Shown here one piece after another: positions 26,616 through 35,053 of a DNA stretch of 64,000 nucleotides. Source of the DNA: Oscillospiraceae bacterium (GTDB lineage Bacteria > Bacillota > Clostridia > UMGS1840 > HGM11507). Both the position numbers and the translations under genes were made by a program. Every line of letters begins with the position of its first letter. Positions within the stretch are counted from its first letter, which is position 1. The notes beneath the pieces are model-generated. The model made no database searches, was not told where the DNA came from, and saw only the letters and a program-made list of their open reading frames with translations. Location: contig SVKB01000003.1 of the NCBI GenBank assembly GCA_015068665.1, forward strand, positions 1 through 64,000, written 5' to 3'.

Positions 26616-27152
26616 ATGCTTTATATGATTTTTAAAAACGGCTTTGAGGAAACCGAAGCCATTGCAACCTGGGATTTTATAAAAAGAGCAGGTATTGACA
26701 TTGTAACCGTATCGGATAACGGCGAGGTTACAGGCACACACTCTCTTACAGTAAAAACCGATATAACCCTGGACGAGGTTTCATTTGAAAATATGGAAGG
26801 GGTAATTTTACCGGGCGGTCAGCCGGGAAGTGACAATCTTTTTAAATGTGAAAAAACCAAAAAAATAATAGATTATGCTTTTGAAAATAAGCTTCTTCTT
26901 GGTGCAATCTGTGCCGCTCCTTATATTTTAGGTGAAGCGGGCTTTTTAAATGGAAAAAAAGCTACCTGCTTTCCCGGCTTTGAGGGGCATCTTAAAGGGG
27001 CAGAGTATACAGCCTCACTTTGCGAGAAAGACGGTAATATAGTTACTGCCAAGGGTATGGGTGCAAGCTTTGATTTTGGCTATGCCGTTGTTGAGTATTT
27101 TAAGGGAAGCGCAGCAGCTCTTAAAATAAAGGAAGGAATTTTTGCAAAGTAA
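26616..27152 (+). CDS. DJ-1/PfpI-family protein
   Basis: A 178-residue protein of the class I glutamine-amidotransferase fold. The nucleophile-elbow cysteine lies in GAICAAPYIL, with GVILPGGQPGSDNL upstream and the Glu of NGFEETEA at the N-terminus, the three hallmark sites. Members act as glyoxalases or protein/nucleotide deglycases, though activity is debated. ATG 26616 lies 5 nt after AGGTGA; GTG 26607 is an alternative. Confidence 0.88.
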   Translation: MLYMIFKNGFEETEAIATWDFIKRAGIDIVTVSDNGEVTGTHSLTVKTDITLDEVSFENMEGVILPGGQPGSDNLFKCEKTKKIIDYAFENKLLLGAICAAPYILGEAGFLNGKKATCFPGFEGHLKGAEYTASLCEKDGNIVTAKGMGASFDFGYAVVEYFKGSAAALKIKEGIFAK

Positions 27153-27678
27153 TATGAAAAGCGCACTTCGAAAAAGCTGTCTTGAAAAAAGACGGACTCT
27201 TGAAACAAAGGATTTAACTGAAAAAATACTGTCCTTACCCGAATATAAAAACGCATCCACCGTTTTTATTTACATATCTTATCGGGATGAAATTCCGACT
27301 CAACGGCTTATAGAATACGCACTTTCAGAGAAGAGAGTGCTGGTTCCCTTATGTATAAATTCATTCGGAGATATGGTTGCGGTTGAAATTTCTTCCCTTG
27401 ATGAGCTTCATAAAGGACACTTCGGAATTTCAGAGCCCTTAAGCCATATTCCCTATGAGGGGGAAATTGATTTTTCCCTTTTGCCCGGTGTTGCTTTTTC
27501 AAAAAAAGGTGAGAGAATCGGCTATGGCAAGGGCTATTACGACAGATTTTTAAAAGAAAGAAAAACCTTTAAGGTCGGACTGTGCCACGACGAGCTGTTA
27601 TTTGATACGCTTCCCTGTGACGAAAACGACGTAAAGGCTGATATGATAATTACACCTGAAAGGGAAATAAGAATATGA
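27142..27678 (+). CDS. 5-formyltetrahydrofolate cyclo-ligase
   Basis: Converts 5-formyl-THF to 5,10-methenyl-THF with ATP. Visible motifs are LRKSCLEKRRTL, VFIYISYRDEIPT and the ATP/substrate loop GERIGYGKGYYDRFL. At 178 residues it is normal size. TTG 27142 is kept as the start because GGAAGGA ends 4 nt before it; ATG 27154 is too far from that site. It overlaps the DJ-1 gene and the following protease gene, fitting a one-carbon/nucleotide theme with thyX upstream. Confidence 0.9.
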   Translation: MQSNMKSALRKSCLEKRRTLETKDLTEKILSLPEYKNASTVFIYISYRDEIPTQRLIEYALSEKRVLVPLCINSFGDMVAVEISSLDELHKGHFGISEPLSHIPYEGEIDFSLLPGVAFSKKGERIGYGKGYYDRFLKERKTFKVGLCHDELLFDTLPCDENDVKADMIITPEREIRI

Positions 27679-28634
27679 ATGTATGCTTTATACTTGTAAT
27701 ATCGGTAATCAGTCAGCTGGGACTTTCCCTTATAATGGGCTGGCTTCTTCCCGAGGTTACCGAGGCAGGCTTTTTATATTATTTTCAGCTTGCCCTGCTT
27801 TCTTTTGTTTCGGTATGCATACCTGCATATCTGTACTTAAGAGATGAAAAAAGAAAATATTTTACCGATTGCTTTCAGGGGGTAAAGCCCTCAAAGGCAA
27901 TTGCTGTATGTATAGGAATAGGTCTTGCGGGTCAGTATACCGGTGTTCTTTGCAACCTTCCCGTAAACCTTCTTTTCTATTCTTTCGGAATAGAAATACC
28001 AAATAAGGTTCCCGAAATTACAAACTTTGCTTCCTATCTCGGGGCAGTAGTTACCATGTGTGTTCTGCCTGCTGTTTTTGAGGAGGTCATGTTCAGGGGA
28101 ATAGTTCTTAATTATTTCAGGCAGTTCGGGAAAAAATCGGCTATCCTTTTTTCCTCGCTGCTGTTTGCCATTATGCATTTTGATATTACCAATTTCCTTG
28201 CAACCTTTATACTCGGTATTGTTCTTGCTGTTTTAGTGTGTCGCTCCAACCGTACCGTATACAGTATGATTGCTCACTTTACCGTGAATTTTACCTCGGT
28301 AACCACCGCTTTTATAATGAGCAGTGAGCTTGGAATGGACTTTTTAATGGATATCCAGTTTGTGCTTATTGCTGTAGCCGTTCCCGTTCTTATATATCTT
28401 ATGGGAATTTTCAAAGCCTCAGTTTCGCCTCTTCCCTATAAGGATCAGGAACAGTATGAAATGATAGTTGAAAAGATTTATCCCATAAATGAGGAAAATT
28501 CCATCAGAATTGTAGAACACGATATCCGTGAAAACAATATGGGTATGGCATTTAAAAAGCTTTACGGTTCGGTATATTTTTATATTATATTTGTTTTATT
28601 TATAGTGCTGGGAGGAGCTGTTTTATGGAAATAA
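27675..28634 (+). CDS. CPBP-family intramembrane glutamic protease
   Basis: The 319-residue membrane protein has about eight helices and the CPBP (CAAX/Abi) motifs: EEVMFRGIVLNYFR (the EExxxR motif), FAIMHFDITNF (FxxxH) and SMIAHFTVNFTS (HxxxN). Prokaryotic members process signal peptides, prenylated or bacteriocin-related substrates. A cytoplasmic linker of about 70 residues and one more hydrophobic segment follow the core. It overlaps mltG by 10 bp. Confidence 0.88.
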   Translation: MNVCFILVISVISQLGLSLIMGWLLPEVTEAGFLYYFQLALLSFVSVCIPAYLYLRDEKRKYFTDCFQGVKPSKAIAVCIGIGLAGQYTGVLCNLPVNLLFYSFGIEIPNKVPEITNFASYLGAVVTMCVLPAVFEEVMFRGIVLNYFRQFGKKSAILFSSLLFAIMHFDITNFLATFILGIVLAVLVCRSNRTVYSMIAHFTVNFTSVTTAFIMSSELGMDFLMDIQFVLIAVAVPVLIYLMGIFKASVSPLPYKDQEQYEMIVEKIYPINEENSIRIVEHDIRENNMGMAFKKLYGSVYFYIIFVLFIVLGGAVLWK

Positions 28635-29641
28635 CAAAGAGGCTTAAAATCATCATTATAGCCCTGGTATCCGTTATTTTAATATTCTCCCTGCTTCTTG
28701 CTCTCGAAATTAACGGAGTATATACCAAAAACACGGATAAGAGTATAACTGTATTAAAAGGAGAGGGCTTTTATAACATAACAGATAAGCTTAAAGAAGA
28801 GGGAATAATAGGGAATAAAGGTATTTTTAAAGTATACACCCGTCTTTTTTATTCAGATAAAACCTCAAATATAAAGCCGGGTACCTACGATTTTAACGGA
28901 CGTATGTCCTACGGGAAAATTATTGATGCTTTAGGCAATAACCCCCGTGTGGCTACTGTAACCATAACCGTTCCCGAAGGCTATGAGCTAAGGGAAATTG
29001 CCGCTCTGATGGAAAAAAACGGGCTTTGCACCAAAGAAGAATTCTATGAAGCGGCAAATAACCTTAAGTATGATTTTAAATATAAAAATCAGCTTAAGAA
29101 CAGCGAAAATCCCCTTGAGGGCTTTTTGTTTCCCGATACGTATGTCTTTGAAAAAGAGGCAACAGGTGCCGAGCTTATAATAAAAACCATGCTTAAAAGA
29201 TTTGAAGAAATATACTCGGGGCTTGAAAGCATAAAAACCGATTATTCGGTTTATGAAATAATAACTCTTGCCTCGGTAATTGAAAGAGAGGCAATGTACG
29301 AGGATGATTTTTACAAGGTTTCCTCGGTATTTCATAACAGATTAAAAAGAGACGATCATCTTTCCTATCTTCAGTCCTGTGCAACCGTGCAGTATATCTT
29401 AAAGGAAAGAAAAACCGTCCTCTCCATTGCCGATACTAAAATCGACTCCCCTTATAATACCTATAAATATCCGGGACTTCCCAAAGGTCCCATTGCTTCT
29501 CCGGGAGCTCTTGCCATAAAGGCGGCGCTGTCACCCGTTAAGAGCGATTATCTTTACTTTTTAAATGATAAGGACGGTAAGCTTCACTTCTCAAAAACCT
29601 TAAGTGAGCATAATGCCAAGGTAAATAAATACGTAAACTAA
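28625..29641 (+). CDS. mltG: Endolytic murein transglycosylase MltG
   Basis: Cleaves nascent peptidoglycan glycan strands, acting as a terminase of strand elongation. One N-terminal membrane helix (residues 9-29) anchors a LysM-like region and the YceG domain. The catalytic Glu lies in ASVIEREA; LQSCATVQYIL, IDSPYNTYKYPGLPKGPI and SPGALAIKAAL are diagnostic. 338 residues fits. GGAGG lies within the end of the protease gene before the ATG. Followed by trmR, as in other Bacillota. Confidence 0.95.
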   Translation: MEITKRLKIIIIALVSVILIFSLLLALEINGVYTKNTDKSITVLKGEGFYNITDKLKEEGIIGNKGIFKVYTRLFYSDKTSNIKPGTYDFNGRMSYGKIIDALGNNPRVATVTITVPEGYELREIAALMEKNGLCTKEEFYEAANNLKYDFKYKNQLKNSENPLEGFLFPDTYVFEKEATGAELIIKTMLKRFEEIYSGLESIKTDYSVYEIITLASVIEREAMYEDDFYKVSSVFHNRLKRDDHLSYLQSCATVQYILKERKTVLSIADTKIDSPYNTYKYPGLPKGPIASPGALAIKAALSPVKSDYLYFLNDKDGKLHFSKTLSEHNAKVNKYVN

Positions 29642-29653
29642 AGGCAGGAAAAA

Positions 29654-30301
29654 ATGGAAAATCTTATTAACTACGATTTTATAAAAAATTACATAGAGGA
29701 TTTAACTCCCGAAACCGATGACTTTATGAAAAGTCTTGAGATTTTTGCCTATTACAACCATGTTCCCATTATCACCAAGGATACAAGGCGTTTTTTGCAG
29801 ATTTTCTTAAAAATATTAAAGCCGAAAAAAATCCTTGAGGTGGGCACTGCCATAGGCTATTCGGCAATCACCTTTGCAAAAATTCTTCCCGAGGCAAGAA
29901 TAACCACCATAGAAATTGAAGAGGAAATGTTCGACCTTGCTTATAAAAATATTAAAAAAGCAGGTTGTTCGGACAGGATAAATCAGATTCTTGACGATGC
30001 GAGAAATGTACTTCCTTTTCTGGAAACCACCTACGATTTTATTTTTATGGATGCGGCAAAGGGACAGTATACCGAGTATTACGAGCCGGTTAAAAGGCTT
30101 CTGAGCCCGGGGGGAGTCTTAATGAGCGATAATATTCTTTTTAAGGGAATGGTTGCCAATGAAGAGCTTGTTCCCAGAAATAAAAGAGCCATTGTAAAAG
30201 ATCTTATGGATTTTAACGAAACCCTGTTTAAGGACCCTGATTTTGAAACCTCCTTTATTCCTATGGGAGACGGAGTTGCCTTAAGCATAAAGAAAGGATA
30301 G
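29654..30301 (+). CDS. trmR: O-methyltransferase, probable tRNA 5-hydroxyuridine methyltransferase
   Basis: A SAM-dependent class I methyltransferase of 215 residues: ILEVGTAIGYSAITFA is the SAM-binding loop, TTIEIEEEMFDLA binds the ribose, and FIFMDAAKGQYTEYYE with LMSDNILFKG completes the O-methyltransferase-3 family pattern. The B. subtilis homologue YrrM (TrmR) makes 5-methoxyuridine at tRNA position 34. Placement between mltG and a U32-family gene matches the B. subtilis yrrL-yrrM-yrrN/O order, which supports the assignment. Confidence 0.88.
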   Translation: MENLINYDFIKNYIEDLTPETDDFMKSLEIFAYYNHVPIITKDTRRFLQIFLKILKPKKILEVGTAIGYSAITFAKILPEARITTIEIEEEMFDLAYKNIKKAGCSDRINQILDDARNVLPFLETTYDFIFMDAAKGQYTEYYEPVKRLLSPGGVLMSDNILFKGMVANEELVPRNKRAIVKDLMDFNETLFKDPDFETSFIPMGDGVALSIKKG

Positions 30302-30305
30302 AAAA

Positions 30306-31529
30306 ATGATTAAAAAGCCTGAACTGTTAGCTCCTGCGGGAGACCTTATAAAATTAAAAACAGCTATTGACTACGGTGCCGACGCAGTCTATATTGGAGG
30401 TAAAGCCTTTTCCTTAAGAGTGGCATCAGATAACTTTTCTTATGATGAAATGAAGGAGGGACTTGAATATGCCCATTCCCGGGGCAAAAAGGTTTATGTC
30501 GCGTTAAACATTATTGCACATAACAGAGATTTTGAAAATCTGAAAGAGTATTTAAAAAGCCTTGAGGAGCTTCAGGTTGACGGTGTAATAGTTGCCGACT
30601 TAGGGATTATGAGCTTTATTAAAAAATATGCGCCATCTCTTCATATCCATGTAAGCACCCAGGCAAGCATAACCAATTACGAAACCGTAGGCTTCTATAA
30701 AGAGGCACTGGGTGCCACCAGAGTGGTTTTGGCCCGTGAGCTTTCCTTTGAGGAGATAAAGGAGATAAAAAACAGTTATCCCGATCTTGAAATTGAATGC
30801 TTTGTTCACGGCGCAATGTGTATTTCCTATTCGGGAAGATGCCTTTTATCCAATTATATGACAGGCAGGAACTCCAACGAGGGGGACTGTGCCCAGTCCT
30901 GCAGATGGAAATATCATCTTATGGAGGAAAAACGTCCCGGGGAATTTATGCCGGTATATGAGGATGACCGTGGCACCTTTATATTTAATTCCAAGGATAT
31001 CTGTATGATTGAGCATATTGATAAGCTTGTTGAAGCGGGGATTTCCAGCTTTAAAATAGAGGGAAGAGTAAAGAGTGAGTACTATGTGGCAACCGTAGTA
31101 AAGGCTTACAGGGATGCTATTGACGATTATTTTTCGGGTAAGCCCTTTAACCCTCAGTTAAAAGAGGAATTAAAGAAAATAAGTCACAGACAGTATACTA
31201 CAGGTTTCTATTTTGGAAAGCCCGATAATACCGCTCAGGTTTATACCACCAATTCCTATGTAAGAAACTATGAGCTTATAGGTACCGTTGTTGATTATAT
31301 AGAGGAAACAAAGGAAGTGGTGATTGAGCAGAGAAACAGATTTTTTAAAGGCGACGAGCTTGAAATTTTAATGCCCGATGTTCCCTTTATAAAAATCACC
31401 GCCTCAAAAATAATAAATGAGGATAATGAGGAAATCGATGTGGCCCCGCATCCTCAGATGAAGGTAAGAATTCCCTGTGAGGTAAAAATTCCCACAGGCT
31501 CCTTTGTAAGAAAAGAAAAGCTGCTTTAA
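30306..31529 (+). CDS. trhP: U32-family protein (tRNA hydroxylation protein, TrhP/YrrO-like)
   Basis: At 407 residues it shows PELLAPAGDLIKLKTAIDYGADAVYIGG at the start, the CFVHGAMCISYSGRCLLSNY region and SCRWKYHL, whose cysteines are conserved in U32 proteins, then SSFKIEGRVKSEYYVATV. U32 proteins of this group make 5-hydroxyuridine at tRNA U34 and supply the substrate of TrmR, encoded just upstream. Older annotation as a collagenase-type peptidase is probably not its role. Confidence 0.9.
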   Translation: MIKKPELLAPAGDLIKLKTAIDYGADAVYIGGKAFSLRVASDNFSYDEMKEGLEYAHSRGKKVYVALNIIAHNRDFENLKEYLKSLEELQVDGVIVADLGIMSFIKKYAPSLHIHVSTQASITNYETVGFYKEALGATRVVLARELSFEEIKEIKNSYPDLEIECFVHGAMCISYSGRCLLSNYMTGRNSNEGDCAQSCRWKYHLMEEKRPGEFMPVYEDDRGTFIFNSKDICMIEHIDKLVEAGISSFKIEGRVKSEYYVATVVKAYRDAIDDYFSGKPFNPQLKEELKKISHRQYTTGFYFGKPDNTAQVYTTNSYVRNYELIGTVVDYIEETKEVVIEQRNRFFKGDELEILMPDVPFIKITASKIINEDNEEIDVAPHPQMKVRIPCEVKIPTGSFVRKEKLL

Positions 31530-31544
31530 AAAGGAGGAAAAAAG

Positions 31545-31817
31545 ATGTATAAGCTTGACAGAACGCGTAAAATGAAGATAATATCCGGAGGTTTAACCGT
31601 TATCTTCCTTGTGCTTTTTGTGCGCGGCTTTGCCGGCGGAGGCTACGAAATAATAAAATACGGCTTTATGAATGAGCCCTTAGCCTCTATAATGATGGTT
31701 TCATCACTGTTTTGTGCAGTTATTTGTGCATTAGGCTTCTTTGCACTTAACGCTCTTGAAAAGGATATAGCGGAATGGCTGGAAATACTTGAGAAAGAAA
31801 CCGAAAATAAAAAATAA
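31545..31817 (+). CDS. Small two-helix membrane protein, unknown function
   Basis: The 90-residue product has two hydrophobic segments (about 13-30 and 45-68) and an acidic C-terminus ending in EKETENKK. AAAGGAGG lies 8 nt before the ATG. It follows the U32 gene by 15 bp in the same direction. I do not recognise a family. Confidence 0.65.
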   Translation: MYKLDRTRKMKIISGGLTVIFLVLFVRGFAGGGYEIIKYGFMNEPLASIMMVSSLFCAVICALGFFALNALEKDIAEWLEILEKETENKK

Positions 31818-31886
31818 ATTTTTAAAAAAGGAATTTTTAACTTTTTGTCGAAATACTTAAGTGAAAAGAGAAAAGAGGTGATACCC

Positions 31887-32006
31887 TTGAGACAAACAGA
31901 TGCAAGCGAAATTGAAGTGTCTATGTCCGGTATTCCGGAGGAAGACTGCTTAAATATGTCTGCAGGTAACTGTGTAAAAGGGTGCACCCGTTTTTTATAT
32001 AAGTAA
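31887..32006 (+). CDS. Small cysteine-containing protein, 39 aa
   Basis: A short frame beginning at TTG 31887 follows a near-ideal Shine-Dalgarno (AGAGGTGAT) by a few bases. It encodes 39 residues: an acidic N-terminal part (QTDASEIEVSMSG) and a C-terminal part with three cysteines in the pattern C-x7-C-x3-C (DCLNMSAGNCVKGC), ending FLYK. It fills most of the gap before hpf. The strong ribosome site and open frame support translation, but no family is recognised. GTG 31878 is in frame but lies inside the ribosome site. Confidence 0.5.
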   Translation: MRQTDASEIEVSMSGIPEEDCLNMSAGNCVKGCTRFLYK

Positions 32007-32021
32007 AATTCCTGCAGCATA

Positions 32022-32039
32022 TTACAAAAATATTGTAAT
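32022..32039. promoter_or_regulatory. Inverted repeat upstream of hpf
   Basis: TTACAA and TTGTAA flank a 5-nt AT centre just before the hpf ribosome site. It could be a protein-binding site or a small leader hairpin. No promoter hexamers with good spacing are seen near it. Confidence 0.35.
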
Positions 32040-32055
32040 ACTGGAGGAGTAGGGT

Positions 32056-32589
32056 ATGAAAATCAAAATAATCGAAAAGAAATATAAAGCAACAGAAAAG
32101 ATGAAGGAAAAAATGGCGAAGAAGCTTTCAAAGTTTGATAATTTCTTCGATGATTCCTCCGAGGCTCAGGTTGTTTTGATTAAGGAAAAGGAAAGAGAAA
32201 TCTGCGAAATAACCATCTATACAAAGGATACCATATTCAGAGTTGAGCAAACTACCCGTGATATGTATGAATCCTTTGATGAATGTATAGAAAATATAAA
32301 GAAGCAAATCAGAAAATATAAAACAAAGCTTGAAAAACGTTTTAAAGGTAAAAAAATTGAAGCAATCGACTGGGAGCCTTATGATTTTCAGGATGAATAC
32401 TCCGAAGAGGATTTCAATATTATAAAAACAAAAACAGTTTCGGTTAAACCGATGTTCGTAGAAGAAGCAATACTTCAGATGAATCTTCTTAACCATCAGT
32501 TCTATATCTTTAAAAATGCGGAATCAAATCAGATAGCGATAGTATATAAGAGAAAAGATGGGGATTACGGTCTGATTGAAACTAAGTAA
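32056..32589 (+). CDS. hpf: Ribosome hibernation promoting factor, long form
   Basis: Binds the 30S decoding region and dimerises ribosomes into inactive 100S particles in stationary phase. Residues 1-100 are the S30AE domain (KIKIIEKKYKATEKMKEKM, then a lysine-rich helix). A linker leads to the C-terminal dimerisation domain at about 125-177, with KTVSVKPMFVEEAILQMNLLNHQFYIFKN and YKRKDGDYGLIE, found only in the long form. GGAGGAG lies upstream of the ATG. A terminator follows. Confidence 0.95.
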   Translation: MKIKIIEKKYKATEKMKEKMAKKLSKFDNFFDDSSEAQVVLIKEKEREICEITIYTKDTIFRVEQTTRDMYESFDECIENIKKQIRKYKTKLEKRFKGKKIEAIDWEPYDFQDEYSEEDFNIIKTKTVSVKPMFVEEAILQMNLLNHQFYIFKNAESNQIAIVYKRKDGDYGLIETK

Positions 32590-32658
32590 AAAGCGTAAAA
32601 ATAAGTATATTGAACCTAAAAAACCCTTGACGTATCTTAATACGCCTGCGGGCTTACG

Positions 32659-32691
32659 GGCACTAAACGATTTTCGTTTAGTGCCTTTTTT
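32659..32691 (+). terminator. Terminator after hpf
   Basis: An 11-bp stem GGCACTAAACG/CGTTTAGTGCC with an ATTTT loop and six Ts. Confidence 0.85.
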
Positions 32692-33120
32692 CGTTTAGTC
32701 GTATTAAGAGGTGTAATAATCCGTTTTGAAATAATTTATTATTTCAAAATTCGAAGAACTCATATCGCTTTAAAATTGTGACTTTTTCAAGGCGGAAGGC
32801 TTCGACAATACGAGGTATGCCGAAGTCGACAACAAAGTAAAAGTCAATTTTTAAGTGATAGGAGCGGGTTAGTATATCTTTTAATACGGCTCTCATCTTT
32901 TTTTATACGCTTTTTACGGAATTCCGATATTCTTCAAATCCCGGTAGGGGCGGATGATATCATCCGCCCGCAAAGTAGGGCGTGACGACCCGGCACGCCG
33001 TTTGTTTATAAATCCTTGCTAAAAGGCAGTTATTATCGTAGGGCGTGACGACCCGGCACGCTAAGCCCTCCTTGCCTAAAGGAGGGGGGACCGCTTTAGC
33101 GGTGGGAGGATTCTTGGTAT
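32692..33120. repeat. Gene-free stretch with dispersed short repeats and palindromes
   Basis: No coding frame is convincing here. It holds a perfect 22-nt palindrome at 32948-32969 (arms GGGCGGATGAT), a 24-bp direct repeat at 32975-32998 and 33038-33061 (core GTAGGGCGTGACGACC), a CCTCCTT/AAGGAGG hairpin near 33067-33086 and an ACCGC/GCGGT hairpin directly after it. The GC-rich palindromic pieces contrast with the AT-rich surroundings and look like small mobile or dispersed repeat units. Confidence 0.65.
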
Positions 33121-33219
33121 AAATCCTTCGGATTTTCGATATGTTTTGGCTTAGTAAAACTCGATATGCAATTAAAATTTGCTCGATATGTGCTACGCAC
33201 TCGATATGTTCCTTCGGAA
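33121..33219. repeat. Hairpin array B: hairpins separated by CTCGATATG
   Basis: The word (C)TCGATATG occurs at 33136, 33160, 33182 and 33200. Between and around copies are hairpins of differing sequence: AAATCC/GGATTT (33121-33135), TTTTG..TAAAA (33144-33159), a weak CAA/TTG one, TGC/GCA (33191-33199) and TTCC/GGAA (33209-33219). Array C at 36175 uses the same word and begins with the same first hairpin. The array runs straight into a transposase remnant. Confidence 0.75.
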
Positions 33220-33223
33220 CGAG

Positions 33224-33325
33224 AGAAAAGCAGAAATAGTAAACAGGATTGACGAATATAAATATTCGAGTTATAATGAATATGTAAGAGATGGTATTGA
33301 ATTAATAGATAAAGAATTTATATAG
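33224..33325 (+). pseudogene. Remnant of a REP-associated (Y1/IS200-like) transposase, C-terminal end
   Basis: The frame reads RKAEIVNRIDEYKYSSYNEYV and ends LIDKEFI before a TAG at 33323. This matches the C-terminal part of REP-associated tyrosine transposases, in which a W/YSSYxEY motif follows the helix after the catalytic region. The HUH motif and catalytic tyrosine are missing because the frame is replaced upstream by hairpin array B. REP-type repeats begin inside its stop codon, the expected arrangement of such a transposase and its cognate repeats. Confidence 0.7.
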
Positions 33326-33447
33326 ACAAGGGGACGGTTCTATCGTCTTTAGACAAGGGGACGGTTCTATCGTCTTCTATCGTCTTTAGACAAGGGGACG
33401 GTTCTATCGTCTTGAAGAGGAGGACAACAGAATCGTCCCTCTGTCTT
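33324..33447. repeat. REP-type repeats, three tandem copies with an inverted partner
   Basis: A 26-bp unit starting AGACAAGGGGACGG and ending CGTCTT occurs at 33324-33349, 33351-33376 and 33388-33413. A partly complementary partner (AGAATCGTCCCTCTGTCTT region, 33423-33447) follows and can fold back on the third copy. The 60-bp block 33388-33447 recurs at 34945-35004. These are the repeats that accompany REP-associated transposases, a remnant of which lies directly upstream. Confidence 0.8.
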
Positions 33448-33477
33448 CGGTAAGATGATTATAAAAGGAGATTATTT

Positions 33478-34497
33478 ATGAAAAAAATCAACATTTTTTT
33501 AATTATAATGTTATTATGGTCATTTGTTTTTAATTGTTATGCAGAGGATAAGAGTATGGATGAATGGTCTTTATATGTTAATGGTGCCTTGATTGAATCA
33601 GAAGATAATGTTAAATATAATGAATGTGTATTACTACCACTAAGAACAATATTTGAAGCATTGGGTGCAACAATAGAATGGCAACAGGAAACAGGAGAAA
33701 CCATTATTTGTTATAAAGATGAGGTTTTTCTTTGTTATACTGAGAAGTCAAATTCTATATATTATTTTTTCATACAGAAGAAGGATAAGGATGAATTTAT
33801 TTATTTAAATCCTATGGCAACGCTTGGGGGATTTTATATGATAAATGATAGAATGTATATTTTTGAAGAATCGGGAGTAAGATTGTTTGAAGCAATGGGG
33901 TGTAGTGTAGAAATCGACGAGGCTTCAAAAACCGTAAAAATAAATTCCATTGCTTCAGATATAGACACCAAGCATTGGGGAATAGCAAAAGCCAGTCATC
34001 ATATAAAAAACTTTAAGTTTATAAAATATGACATGGATATGAGTGATATATATAAAGTGGTAGGCGAACCTGAAGATTATGTAGGCTCCGGCATATGGTG
34101 GGACATATATCGTTTAAGAGATGGCAACTATCTACATCTTAATGACCATATGACAGGAAAGCTTAAAGTAGTTATCTTAGAAACAGAGGATGATAGAAAG
34201 ATCCCTTTAGAATTTAATGAAGATGGTACGCTTAATGTTGAGATACCGATAAATAAATGGCAAGAAATTTCTGATGATATAAACATCAGTAAAGAGCTGG
34301 CACTTAAAATTGCTGATACTGTCTTTGAAGAGAAATTCGGTAAGGATTTTATAGAAAAAACCCAAGTAACGATTGAAGAAATTTATGGCGTTTATAAGGT
34401 GTATAGATGTCCGGAGGTTTCGACGTTAGGTGGTGACGGTACTGTAGTTATAAGCAAAAAAGATGGCCATATTATGAGTGTTATAGCAGGGGAATAA
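33478..34497 (+). CDS. Exported protein with copper-amine-oxidase-N-type domain and NTF2-immunity-like C-terminus
   Basis: A signal peptide (residues 1-22, KKINIFLIIMLLWSFVFNCYA) is followed by a domain with SLYVNGALIE and VLLPLRTIFEALGATIEWQ, the stalk-like domain called Cu_amine_oxidN1, which is common on Clostridial surface proteins. The last 70 residues (ELALKIADTVFEEKFG, then TLGGDGTVVISKKDGHIMSV) resemble NTF2-fold immunity proteins; this second match is weaker. AAAGGAG precedes the ATG. Codon use and low GC fit neighbouring accessory genes better than the housekeeping blocks. Confidence 0.7.
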   Translation: MKKINIFLIIMLLWSFVFNCYAEDKSMDEWSLYVNGALIESEDNVKYNECVLLPLRTIFEALGATIEWQQETGETIICYKDEVFLCYTEKSNSIYYFFIQKKDKDEFIYLNPMATLGGFYMINDRMYIFEESGVRLFEAMGCSVEIDEASKTVKINSIASDIDTKHWGIAKASHHIKNFKFIKYDMDMSDIYKVVGEPEDYVGSGIWWDIYRLRDGNYLHLNDHMTGKLKVVILETEDDRKIPLEFNEDGTLNVEIPINKWQEISDDINISKELALKIADTVFEEKFGKDFIEKTQVTIEEIYGVYKVYRCPEVSTLGGDGTVVISKKDGHIMSVIAGE

Positions 34498-34539
34498 CAC
34501 AGGGGGCGAACTTGTGTTTAAATAAGAAAGGAGATAAGT

Positions 34540-34929
34540 ATGTTAAGAAAGAGATTGTTAGCCTATATTGTTGATATATTTATTGTGTTTATTCCAATGA
34601 TTATATATACAATATTATTGGATATAAACCCTCGCTTTTTTAATTTTGAGGTTTTTATGTTTTTAAGTTATGTTCCATTTGGTTTAATAATATTTAAAGA
34701 TATAATTGGTAATCAAAGTATAGGAAAACGAATATTTAAATTAAAAGTAGTTACATTACAAGGACAAAAACCAAATGTGTTTCAATTTATCGTAAGGAAT
34801 ATACTGGCTCTCATCTGGCCGTTAGAAGCTTTCATGTTAGTAATACTTGATAAACCGCGTATCGGAGATTTAATTGCAAGAACAAAAGTAGTGGCAGACA
34901 ATGAAGACAAAGACAAGGGGACGGTATGA
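34540..34929 (+). CDS. RDD-family membrane protein
   Basis: The 129-residue protein has RKRLLAYIVDIFIVFIPMIIY, the RDD signature region (Arg, Asp, Asp), a second helix, GNQSIGKRIFKLKVVT and a third segment near 90-105. Function of small RDD proteins is mostly unknown; some affect ion or stress tolerance. The last residues, DKDKGTV, are encoded by the start of a REP-type repeat that also supplies the stop codon, so the native C-terminus may have been replaced. Confidence 0.82.
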   Translation: MLRKRLLAYIVDIFIVFIPMIIYTILLDINPRFFNFEVFMFLSYVPFGLIIFKDIIGNQSIGKRIFKLKVVTLQGQKPNVFQFIVRNILALIWPLEAFMLVILDKPRIGDLIARTKVVADNEDKDKGTV

Positions 34930-35004
34930 GACCACTGAAACAAAACACAAGGGGACTGTTCTATCGTCTTGAAGAGGAGGACAACAGAACCGTCCTTCTG
35001 TCTT
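34911..35004. repeat. REP-type repeat overlapping the end of the RDD gene
   Basis: GACAAGGGGACGG begins inside the RDD coding end. GAGACCACTGAAA follows, and the block 34945-35004 matches 33388-33447 over 60 bp with few changes. GAGACCACTGAAA recurs at the end of the 175-residue gene near 36028. Confidence 0.75.
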
Positions 35005-35053
35005 TAGAACGCGCAAAAAAAATGGTTTAATGGTTTTACAGGAGTAGATAGTT

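Noticed and set aside
30306..31529. Collagenase-type secreted peptidase
   Set aside because: No signal peptide, and linkage to trmR supports the tRNA-hydroxylation role.
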